From positions 40,202,526 to 40,266,525 of the forward strand of contig NC_092637.1 of assembly GCF_039555335.1 (NCBI RefSeq): a stretch of DNA of 64,000 nucleotides. Reading direction: 5' to 3'. Below are positions 1-12,100 of the stretch, one piece after another. Below the pieces are notes generated by a model. That model was not told where the DNA came from. It did not search any database and saw nothing but the letters and a program-made list of their open reading frames with translations. The stretch comes from Amphiura filiformis (Eukaryota; Echinodermata; Ophiuroidea; Amphilepidida; Amphiuridae). Position 1 is the stretch's first letter, and each line of letters starts with the position of its first letter. Made by a program: the position numbers and the translations under genes.

Positions 1-112
1 CCCCACTCTCCCTAACCATTTCATATGACGCATGGATGTATTCGTCGAAATAGGCGTAAACAATGACGCCACCTGATTAATTATTCATAGAGACGTTGAA
101 CGGTTGGAATAC

Positions 113-179
113 ATGATTACAAAAAATAACAACAATGATGGCCGAATTTACAAGTTGCTGTTGGCTATTTATTGCGGAA
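113..179 (+). CDS. Skeletor-like exon 1: start codon and signal peptide
   Basis: The ATG at 113-115 follows an in-frame TGA at 74-76 with no other in-frame Met between. It opens 22 codons plus one base, then the consensus donor GTAAGT at 180. The phase-1 end matches the phase of exon 2 exactly. The spliced N-terminus reads KLLLAIYCGSIIVSG just before the first DM13 domain, which looks like a signal-peptide core. A different ATG at 135 is in the wrong phase. Without transcript data this exon remains a prediction. Confidence 0.6.
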
Positions 180-3100
180 GTAAGTGAACAGTTTCTCGTT
201 TGTTTTATTCACATGTTTATTGAATGATTGCCACATTCTACATTCATGATGATACTAGGCCTGTAAGCTGATAACAAAATAAGCATTCCAATTATTGTTT
301 TGGTACGGTGACTTTACAAATGCTGCATGGCTTTCATTAAGCTTGCATTGTTAAGCTTAGTTTAATAGGGGTGGTGCAATAATTATGTGTACCCCTGGGG
401 GGGTGAATTCTCAAAATGGTCTGCCAAAAATCGCTTGCCCCCCCCTTTGGCCGTGGCCAAAAATCTTTGCCCCCTTTTTTCGACGTGCCAAAAAAAACTT
501 TGCCCCCCCCCCTTTGACGTGCCAAAAAATCTTCCCCCCCCCCTAGTTACAGTGAGTTACACATGCCCGATTTTGGGGAACCCGAATTTAAAACATTAAA
601 TTGTCTTATCATATAATGCGAGCGCAGCGGCAGGAAATTTTGCATTATTTGAATGTGTTCCTAATGTTTTCCTACGCCTTTTTAGGGTGTAATATAGAAA
701 CGGTACCCAAAATATCTGTGCCAAAAATTGCTTGCCCCCCCCTTCGACCTGCCAAAAATCGCTTGACGCCCCCTTTTGACATGCCAAAAAATCAGTGTTC
801 GAAATAAGCATTTATCCTCTTGTCCAAAAATCACTGGGGACAACCATATTGAGATGTGCACTTATCCTCTGGACAACCACTATTTCTACTTCTTAAATAT
901 GACACATTTTGGGGACAACCAAAATGTTTTGAGGACAAGCAGAATTGATAATTTAGTTGTCCTCAGGACAACCTTCATATTTTCCTTATTTCGGACACTG
1001 CAAAAAATGCTTGCCCCCCCTTCTGGCCTGCCAAAAATCTTTGCCCCCCCTATAATTCACCCCGGGGGTACACATAATTATTGCACCACCCCTTACCAAA
1101 AAATATTGTCGACGCGATAATAGTTCCTGCCTGCTTTCTAGGACTGCGGAATTCGGAACTCAGTCTTCAATGATAGTCAGTCTTTTGTGATGCGATCAAG
1201 CTAAATGAGTCTGATGTTGATCAAAATCAAAATTCAGTTTTCAATTTTAGGCTGCATTCGTGTGTCCCGGACTCACCAAAATGCAGTTCAGAGTCCAGAC
1301 CCCTTTTAAAATTTTCTGCAAGTTCAGGGGTCCCTGCAGACCCCCAGTTTTTCAATCCAACACTACCGCAGTAGGGTGAATCACAAAAAATGAAATTGGT
1401 ATTTTTCAACGGGACACCCCCTCATTTTGTTCATTTTGATAGTAAAATCATACCTACAAAATATGAAAAAAAATAAAAAAAGTTTAGGGTGTGCTTCCGG
1501 TCAATGAACTTTTGTACACAAAGTCAATGGGATTTATGAGCCATTTTCTTTACAAAAAAGCCATGTTAATTTTCCCTGATTGTGCTAAAAATATTTGATC
1601 ATAGTGTGAGTAATGTCCTTAAAATAAATGCTAAAGAAAATTGTAAAAATGTTAACCCGCTTTCCAGAAAATTACATTTTTGTGAAAACTGTTACATTTG
1701 GGGGCAAGGCAGTTGCTGGACAGCCAAAATATTATGGTACTTGGCTAATATAAAGTTGTGTTTATGGGGCTCTAGTTCTTTCTTTTTTTTTTAAATGTAT
1801 GTAGGTTTGTAACTGTAAATTATGTTATTCAAGTGTTGAATGTGTGTAGGTTTGTAATTTTATGTAAGTGTAGTGTAATGTTTAATGTGTAATCCAGTAG
1901 TAAATGTGTCTTAGCCACGCTAGCTCTTGTCACAAGTACCTTGCACAAGGTGTAGTTTTGAACTGGCCACTATCCAATGTTGTGACCCCAATTTATATAC
2001 ATGTACATTTCTTTTCAACCATGGTGAATCTAATCCTTCCTGAATCTAATCCACCCCTGATACAGATGTATGGATTTTGATAGTTACTATTACATAAGAT
2101 TTCAAAAGCTGGTATCACCATTGGGGTAAACTAATATGTGACCATCCATCTCAAACCGCTCAGAAAATCGGCAAATTGTATTTCGAAAGTTACAGTCCAA
2201 AATGTGCATCAAGCTTGTATTCATAATGTACCCAATAATTGTCCTACAAGTTTCTCATTTCAGTCCAGTCCGCACATCAATCTTTAATCCTATTGTTGAA
2301 GAGGATAATAAGCTTATACTTATAGTAAATAGCTTTAGTCTTTGTTTGCTATGGCTAAATCATGTTCAAGTGGTGGGTTAACCAACAATTAACAATGAGA
2401 TGACATTCCTGAACCTCGTTGACTTGGGGATGATTTGAAGTGACCGCCAATTATCACAATTTAATATTTAATACCAGCAATGTAGAAAAAGAGAAATATT
2501 GTAGCACCAAAATAATGTACCCTTTTACTGAAGGAGCAAAGTTGAACAAGCCATAACTCCGCTTCTGGATATCATTTGAAGTCAAATGATATATCATTGT
2601 AAAGCTTATGATATACATTTTCTAAACAGGAAGAAAACAAAATTGACCAGGGGCCGACTTTTACGAAAGCTTTCGATGTGGATAGTCACATATGTGAAGA
2701 ATTTTAATCTTTTTTTTTTATCAACAGTTCAGTTCAATAAGGTATAAATTTGGGGTGCCTGGTGGGATTCCAGGGGATATCCGAGGGTATTCTTTTCTTG
2801 AGCTACACTCCCTCTGTCACTTTTGAAACATTTTTTATTATTACAGTCAACTATGAACTTTAATTTGGTAAAAACCCATGTTTTCACAAAGTTAGGTATA
2901 TCATTGAACATTTACTTCAGTTTTGCAAGCCTGGTAGACTTTTTAGGCCCTGAAATAAGCGTTTGAAATTTTTGACAAAAAAATCCCATTGACTTTGTGT
3001 ACAAACGTTCATTGACCGGTAGCACCCCCCTAAACTTTTTTCAATTTTTTCATATTTTGCAGGTATAATTTTATTACCAAAATGAACAAAATGAGGGGGT

Positions 3101-6100
3101 GTCCCGTTGAAAAATACCAATTTCATTTTTTGTGAATCACCCTACTACCGCAGACATACTATGATGCATTTGTGTAACTAGGACTCACCTATATATAACT
3201 CTACTATGGACCCGGCCAGGCTTTTTTATTTTCTGCAAGTTCGGAGGTCCCTGCAGACTCTCTGGAGTGTTTTGTTCTAGCGCTATACCCCTGGACAGGG
3301 GCGGACCGGTGGTTTTAGGCGGCCATGGCAAATTGATTAAGACCGGCCCTATTACTCAATTCGAGTGCAGCGAGCGTAGCTACTAGCGATGGGGTCCAGG
3401 GGCCACGTAAGGGCCCCTGGTAGGGTCTAGTGGTAAAGCCATACTTGGCAGTGGGGTTTGACCCCACCCTTTATATTTTTCCCCCCCCTTGTTATTGAGG
3501 CACCCTTTATATTGAAAATTCCTGACCCCATGCTTTTTGCTGAGGCACCCTTATACTGAAAATTCCTGACCCCACCGCTTTTTTTTCCCCTATTTGTATA
3601 CATTGATGAAGTCACAGGCAGTTTGGTCAAGTAAATCAAGTAGGCCTCACGCCTAATTCTGCACCTATCATCACACGATAGCCTAGTGGATGTAACCATG
3701 CAACAAATGGAATTTTATCTTACGATATGGTTTGCTGGCAGTGGTTTGGCACTTATTCTTGTGGTTTGGCACTTATTCTAGGATGATTTTATCATTCAAT
3801 GAAAATATATTGTAAGCTGGCACTCCCACCCTTTTTATTTTACTCCCACCCTTAAAAAGGGTGCCCTGCCAACAGTGAAAGCCCCTGGTGGGGGTCCAGG
3901 GGGCAAAGCCCCCGGACAACTAAGGGTTTTAGCTATTCTATGGGGTCAGGAAGCCCGTATTTGACAACGATTTCTCAAGCCAAATTCCATTTGTACAGAC
4001 TTGAAGTATTCTTTATCCATTGTCACTCACTTGCAATAATCAAGATCAAACCAACAGTTATTCAATTTTTCCTTTATAAGTGGCGTAGATTTGTTTTTTG
4101 ACATTGGGGTTGGAAAAATATTCTTAAAATAGTACCTTTTGGCGACATTATAAGTTTATTGTACAAATGCGCGCGAAGTGCACAAACATTTTTGGCATAT
4201 TGAAGCTAAACTGGTGATGATGCAGTGGAATAAATAAATTGACACTTTTTAGGCTAAAATGGCCAAATATGAGATTGATTTGGTCAGAAACTCACATAGG
4301 CCTACAGATGTCATCATGGGAGGGGGATATTGTATGGACCATCCCCCTTTTAAAATATTGGGGGGGGGGTTATCCCCCATCCCCCGGGATCTACGCCTAT
4401 GAGTTGAAACATCAAAAGGGAAAGAAATTGGTTTGGGTATTGAACTGAGTAATGTGGCTGTAAGTATTATGTAATGTAATCCCTGCATTACAAGGAGCAC
4501 CCCAGCCCAGAGGTTTTCGAATGATGGTCTAGCCATGGTAGTTTTGACAGCTGATGGTGGTCCAAAGGCCGGGAGGGGGGCACTCACTCACAACCCACAT
4601 TAACCCCCATTTTTCAACTCCCTCTCACTCAATGACCACTTTTTTATGTTTTATTTTACTGAATTCCTGAACTCCTCACTCAATGACCCCTATTTTTTCT
4701 TTTTTTTTCACAAAAAGACCTCCCTTTGTAATTTTGATGACTTTTGAAAAACAATTATCAAAAATTTGTCAACTTTTATATTTTGACCCAAGTTTTGTCC
4801 CAGTCTCACTGAAAGAACCCCCTTTTGAGACCTCCTTACTGAATGACCCCTTGGCTATATGGCGTCAAGCTCTCACCAAAAGACCCCTATAGTTTCAAAC
4901 TGGTGTCCCATGTCCGCACATCCCGTCACTTGAAAAGTCGAGTGCCTATAGGCCTATCAGCCCCAATATCTACAGGCCTTAGGCCCTATCACTATGCAGA
5001 CAAATAGCAGGCACACTATGTAGGTCCTTATATTACTCATTCCCCCCTCAATGATCCCCTCTTTTCATTTCTCCTATGTCTGCCTAATACCAAATGCCCA
5101 TATCGGCCCTAGCCTCATTCCGCAGCCGCAATGAAATACCAATATTCCATTGACAGCCGGCCCAATATTTTGCTGTTGGCTTAAAATTTAAAATTTTTAC
5201 TGTATCGCATCTAGAGTATTGGCCTTTTGCTGTGTTTACGGTCTAGAGAATTGATTCAAAAGGCCATTTGTAGGTGATGCCGCGACGGTGTACTAGTGGC
5301 CGGCCTATAATAGCTTAGTGCTATACCTTAAGCCCTAGGGCCTATGTCTTAGGCCTTACGCCTTCGGACCTATGCCTCAGGCCCTAGGGCCTGTCTTAAG
5401 CTACTATACTCTTTCCCCATTCTCCCCCCTTTTCTTCTATTTTCCCTTTCTTTCTTCTCTTTTCCTTTTCTCTCTTTCTTTTTCTCCGCCTTCTCCTTTC
5501 TTTTCCTTTTTCTTTCTTTTTCTCTTCTTTTTGAGCTTTCTGGAAACTGGAACGCCTTTGGAGAAGCCCGTCCCTGCCAATCGAAACAAAAATCAAGCTG
5601 TTTCAGACAACGTGTGTTACTGTCTTTCTGTACGGGTTCGAGTCATGGGTAATTACCAAGGACATGGAAAACAAGATCAATTATGCATTTGCAACATCTT
5701 GCTACAGAGTCATGTTAAACATCAAGTGTGCGGATCGGATTCCAAATGAAACCATCTACAACCTGACCAACACCACTCCACTGGTTGCCAGAGTCCAGAT
5801 TCATCAACTCAAATTTCTCGGCCATATACTGCGTCTTGAAATGGTGAGCCTGTGAAAGAATATGCGCTTTATATTCCACCACATTGGAAGAGGAAACCGG
5901 GACTGCCACACACACTGTACATGTACTTACAGTATGTCCAGCACCTCCTGGAAGATACTGAAGGGATGCTGCAGCCAAACAAAATTGTTGCGCTTGCCCA
6001 AGATCGCATTAGTTGGAGAAAGCTTGTAGTCGCCTGCTCCGCAGCCGACTGATGAAGATGACACACAGTTCTGTTTCAGAACCAGGGGCATTTTGCTTTT

Positions 6101-9100
6101 TAGCAGGGGTAAATTTGCCCCTTGCTCCTGCTTATTTCAAGCCCTGATGTAGCCCATTCATTACCTTATTTTTCCCCTCTCCCCTTTTTACAGGCATCAT
6201 AGTGTCAGGAGAAGGATACTATGGAAAACAGATCACTAATGGAAAAATCCGAACACTAGCCCACCGTGTGACAGGCACAGTGTATGCTGCCAGCAACAAG
6301 AGGTTGTACATTGAAGGTTTCTCCTATGATGGAACAGCACCAGGTAAGCACAGAGCCATAGCCAGGGGGTGCGTGGGGGGATGCAAAAGTATACAAAAAG
6401 TCACACAATTTAAGAATTTGTGAGGGTTGCAACTTGGTCAAAAAAGGTCCAAATTTGGGGAAGAAAGTCCACTTTTCAAAATCTGCACCTCCCCACAAAA
6501 AAATCCTGGCTATGGCCCTGGATAAGCACATGTCACTATGAAATTTTGATTTGCTCAGTCACTGATGTGCTTCACATTCGAGGCTAGCAGACCATTGCAT
6601 TCAAAATCTAGTCAGATTCGTTGAAGCACGACACCGTTTAAAGTAGTGGTAGTTTGCAGTTGTAAACGACGGGCGATCACATCAAAAATGTTGCTAAAAT
6701 TGCACTTCAACAAAATTTTGGATTGTTCAAAATACGAGGCATGATTTACTCAAAAGATTATAGTTGACTCATCAAAATAACTTTCATCCAAAGAATAATA
6801 ACACCCGTTGCAAAAAATGTCAATGCTGACCGACCGATAAAAGATATCAATATACTCTAGCATCGAATGCGTAACTATTGTGTGCAACTTCGAAGCTAGA
6901 GCTCTCGAGTAATATTACTTGAGCCATTTTCAGTGTTACTCTGGATATTTTCAGTGTAATTCACATTGTGGCTATTGTTCAGGGATTAATTTTCATAATG
7001 ATATGGTTTGTATTTAATATTTGAAGGTGCAAAATTAACGATAAGGCATGCATGCTCTTTTACCGGTGCGTTCAGGAACTCGATCATCACCACACTCGCA
7101 AATATATATATGAAATGGGAATTACAAATGGGAATTTACCAGGATTGGTTGATTTTAAATCACATTGGCTTAAATCACTGAATTCAAATCGCAATTCAAT
7201 TAAAATGATTTAAATAAAACATTTTTAATTTAATTTTATTGTGGACAATTCATCTTCAGCTGTTTTTTTTAAACATTCAATCTGCTTTAGCCTACATGTA
7301 CATGTATTTTTGTAGTTGTACATCTTTTATAATCCAAAGGTACATTAAGGGATCTAAAATGAGCGTTTATTGTGTTTCGACAGTATTTTTTGTGGGACAT
7401 GAGAGCACCTCAGACCTATCGAATTGCATTCTGAATACGAAGCATGTCTTTCTGATATCAAATAATTTTCATTTGTTGAAAATCACAATAATTATAATAC
7501 AAATTTTATGACAAATTATAAAAATTTGATATTTTTCAAATTTTGATATATAACAGTCCTCGGTAAATTATATAAATCTAATGACATATTCTTAAAGTGT
7601 ATGTAGCAGGAGGAAAAGCGACGGTCAATTGAAAATTTTGACCTTTCATATTGAAGATATGGATTTTTTCCCCAAAAGACCTAATTTTTTTTGGCGCTTT
7701 TGGGAAAAAAAATCCATATCTTCAATAATGAAAGGTCAGAATTTTCAATTGATCGTCGGCTTTTTATCCCACCTACATACACTTTAAGTATAAATCATCA
7801 GATTTATAAAGTTTACTTCAAGTACTGTTAAATATCAAAAATATCAATTTTAATGATTTGCCATAAAATGTGTATTAAATTGCGAATTTCAAAAAATCAA
7901 AATTATTTGATATCAGAATGACATTCTTCGTATTCAGAATGCCATTCGATATGTCTGATGTGCTCTAAATGTCCCACAATAAATACTGTCCAAACGTTCA
8001 TACCCCAGCCCTTAAGTGACCTCAATCAACGACACACAAACGTGGCGGAGTCGATACTCTTTGATTCTACCTCATTGTTTCTTGCATGTATATACATTTA
8101 TTTTGTGACTTTACAGATGCTTTTGCATGGATGGGGAGTTCAGATGCACCATCATCAGCAGGAGATATCATCCCAGTCAATGGAAGGTAGGCAATAAAGG
8201 GTGATGTGTAGGGGTGTGGGTGTGTCAGTTTGATTTAAATCACGCTGATTTAAATCACTGATTTAAATCACGATTTTTTTTAATCACGATTATTTTTAAT
8301 CACTTGATATTTTGGCCTATGCCCCACCTGTTTTTTTCCTTGATATCTTAGTAGCCATGTTCAAAGGTGCAGTTGGTAGAATAGTAATGTAATGTAAAAG
8401 TTATATGCACGTGCAACAGGCCATAATAATAATTCTCCAAGAGTTCCAAGTCGAGCCGAGAAAAGAAGTGTTTTTGCCATGTATATTGTAAAATGTACAG
8501 CAAATATTTTGTTTAAAAAGAAATGAATTACGGATATCTCATTGAAGCAAATGGAAATAAAGTTAATCACACAGAATACATTGTACAACACTGCCATTTT
8601 CCAAATAACTGCAAATCATTTAATATATATATTATAATGACAGTTTGATGATAAAAATGAAAGTAATGCACTCCTAACGCATTATACTATCATTGCAACA
8701 AGCTTGTTGCCATGACAACAGGGTTTTTTAATGCAGGTTCCTTCATGTATTAAAATGCTATATACACTAAACTGTTGGTATAATTATATTTGACAATATC
8801 CATGGCATGGCAACCATTACATTAATTACATTAGAGTTCCATAATGTCAGAATTAGATAAAATGTAATATAAAAACAATTGGTAGTAAATGCAGGCAAAA
8901 ACATATGTTATATCCTTTCTGAACAATATTTGTACAGGCATCAAAACAGTAGCCATGAATAAAAAGTCATTTTAGTCATTTTATTTCAATTCTATGCAAG
9001 CTTCTGGGATTTTTGAGTAAAATACTGTAAAATACTAGTAGGGCCTACTATTAGTAAAAAATGATTTTCAGAGTACAAATGTGATGCGATCAAGCAAAAT

Positions 9101-12100
9101 GAGTCGGATGTCAGGAATATTGATTTTCAGATATAATCAATAATTCAACTTCTTTTGTATTTTATTGTTTTGAGCAACACTAAAATGGCCATAACTCTGG
9201 AAACTTAAGTCTAATTATGATGGCGTTTTCAGCAAAATAAAGCTCTGAGAATGGCTCATGTAATAAGATTGAAAACTAAATTTTGATTTTGATCGACATC
9301 AGACTCATTTTGCTTGCATCGCTTCACAAATACTCAACCTCTCCTTAGAGGATTTGTTCTAGGCCATGGCATAGTTTGGCATCCCAGTCAGTGGAAGGTA
9401 CTGCAACAGGTGACGGTCCCCGTTTAGCTGACAAGAACAATTGACTGCAAACAGCCTAAAATTAAAAATGCATCCTCTGTTGTTGATATTAAAATCAGTC
9501 CCAGGTAGTGTAGGTTAGAATAGGTTAAAAATTATGTATAATTTGTGTAAAAATGGGTCAACAACCCCAGTTAGGCGCAGAAAATAAGAATAAAAAACAG
9601 GTCCACGTTCATCGGTTGCTGGCGAATACATGCAGGGGTGGGTGTTTACACCGGTGGGAAGTACAGAAACACTGTCATCACAACTTTTTTTTAAATTTAT
9701 ACTTGTTTAATTTGTGTGAATTATGGAAATAAATTATCTTGATTTGATTGATTGATTTACTTTCACAGCTCTGGTGTTCTTGGCTCATTCAGCAATGATG
9801 TGGTTCGATTAGATCTTCCCGATGGGAAAACTTTGTCAGATTATAAGTGGCTGTCTATTTGGTGTCGACGATTTACGGTAAGTTTTTATCAATTGTGTCG
9901 TAATAACACAATTTCATGTCATACACTGTTGCAGTCCAATCACTCTTAACTGAGAAAAATCATGCATATGGGGCAGAAATTACACCACTTTATATATCAA
10001 GTTTCGGGATCTCCTTCATGGAACCCGTACTATTCCTCTTGTGTGTCAGCTTTATTTGCCTCAATATTTGAGTGCAAACACCGCTAGGTCATGTTCTCCT
10101 CCAATCCGCCTTAACCCATATGATTGTCCCTTAACATAAGCAAAGAGTGAAGTTTTTAAAGTAATTAGTGAGATATATAGGTTATTTGTAAATTTGCTGT
10201 GATTAAACAGGCTTTGAGTTTTAAGAGGAACATGTGCAACGCTCGTGGAGGGCTCACTTTAAGTTGCCCATCCGAGTGTGATTTATAGCTCACCTTATGA
10301 AATCTGCCAGACTTCTTCACAAGTGCAGTTTATAATATGGTCATTTTCACGGTAAAGGGTGTAACTTTGGATTTTTAACATTTTGATCCGTAGTTTTCTA
10401 ATAAAGCCACAGAATTCCATGATTTTTGGCCACATAAGTCATCTAGTTAGCAGCTACCTTGGGTAGCATAATCATCTTCGGGAGTTACTGCGTTCAGTTT
10501 TAGCAGGCTTAAATGTACCTAATATTGCCATTTTGAAAAACTGTAAAAAACAGTAACATTTTTGTAAAACCCTGTGTTTTCTTCAGTTAGTTCATGGATA
10601 ATTTTTCTTATCCTGAAAGTACGGTCATATGTTCAGTAAACACTGCCACATTAGATTTAATTGTGAACAGCCCTGTATTTTTGAGAACCGGACTTGATAT
10701 TTGTCGCTTCGAGGCTTCATTTTCCGTTAACAATTGTTAACAAACTTTGTGGGTATAGCTTTGGTTCATAATTCTTGGTTATTTCTTCACTTCTTCTTGA
10801 TTCATAACAGTTGATATCTTAACTTGAAATGGGTAACAAAAATTAGTTGATTTGCAAGCTTTTAAAATTTTTATAAAATCTTGACTTCAAAGAGCCGATT
10901 TTCCGTTAACTTTTTTGAAGCCTCCGAAACAAACTGTTCAGCAAGCTTGGGCAAATATAAATAAAAGAGCTCATCCAATCTATTTATCAAAATGTAGCAA
11001 AGTAGATCCTCAAGTCACTTGTTTTTAAATCATGGAGATATATATCACCGTTTGAAAATGGGACCCAATACAAACTTTCCGTTAACAATTGAAGCCTCCG
11101 AAACAAATGAAGCCTCCGAAACAACAGTAAACTTAATTATCATCTATGCATATCTAAATTGGTATGTTCCATATTGATATCTGCATTGTAATTGTTGCAT
11201 GATATGTGCAGAATGTCATAAATTAAAAAAAAAATTGATATTATGGTTAATGCTTGAAAAATATACTGATATCCAAGAAAGCCCGGTTCGGAGGCTTCAC
11301 ATGCAAATAACACCATACTTAACAAATGGGTGAAAAAATTATCATGTTATAAATCTGCAATATCTGCCGATAGAATCATTGATTCAATACACACAAGAAA
11401 ATAACAGCTTAGATGATCCCAACAGTGTTGTTTTCAAAAAACTACTTCTGCCATGTTTAACCATTGTAAACATGAAGCCTCGAAACAAAAAAATGACTTG
11501 CTGTGATAATTTAATTTTTGTCACAACTGAAATTCAATACTTAGAAGCAAAGCATGAAAATTGGTAATTGTGATATTTTTTACCTATTTTTTCATGTCAA
11601 CTTGTAGTAGTTAGCCAAATATTTTACTTTTATGATCACCTGTGTTGTTAACTGAAGCCTCCGAAACACAAATCGCTTGAATTGCCAATTCTAAAAAATA
11701 ACTCCAATTTCTGTGAAACTTGGCTGGGAGGTTCCTTTCATCAAGTAGTATTTGTACATGAAGTTAGACATTTAAATTATTTTAGGAACCCAATTAAAAC
11801 TTAAAAAATATGTTTAAGGTTGGGAAATTTCCATTGCAAATGACCCTTGATGTTAAAAATTTTCAAAATTGCAATTACAAACATAGCAAAACATGGTATA
11901 AAATTTAACTTATATCTGTTGACTTACTTTGGAATGGGATTTCACATGTATTCCAGCTTTCATGTCATAATTTTCTGAGCTTATGTAAAATACATTTTTT
12001 CTTAGATTTTAACCAAAATGTTATGGAAATGTCAAATTTTTATCAGAAATCAAAAGGTTTAAGCCTTGAAACACTATTTTACTGGAATTTAAGTTGCTTC

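Larger units (their letters stand above)
180..6193 (+). other. Skeletor intron 1: repeat-filled
   Basis: This intron of about 6 kb holds a G/C-skewed foldback element (368-1092), a MULE-like element (1372-3144), degenerate C-rich repeats at about 3440-3900 with a 20-bp tandem duplication at 3741-3780, a pyrimidine tract (5405-5535) and a non-LTR tail (5615-6054). I recognise nothing in 180-367, 1093-1362 or 3900-5400 beyond short low-complexity pieces. Confidence 0.6.

Noticed and set aside
135..179. ATG ATG at 135-140 as the Skeletor start
   Set aside because: It ends in phase 0 at the only consensus donor, while exon 2 needs phase 1; exon 2 would then hit a stop. The ATG at 113 fits.
5372..5749. 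Ser/Phe/Pro-rich open frame
   Set aside because: It is a translation of the pyrimidine tract followed by LINE sequence.
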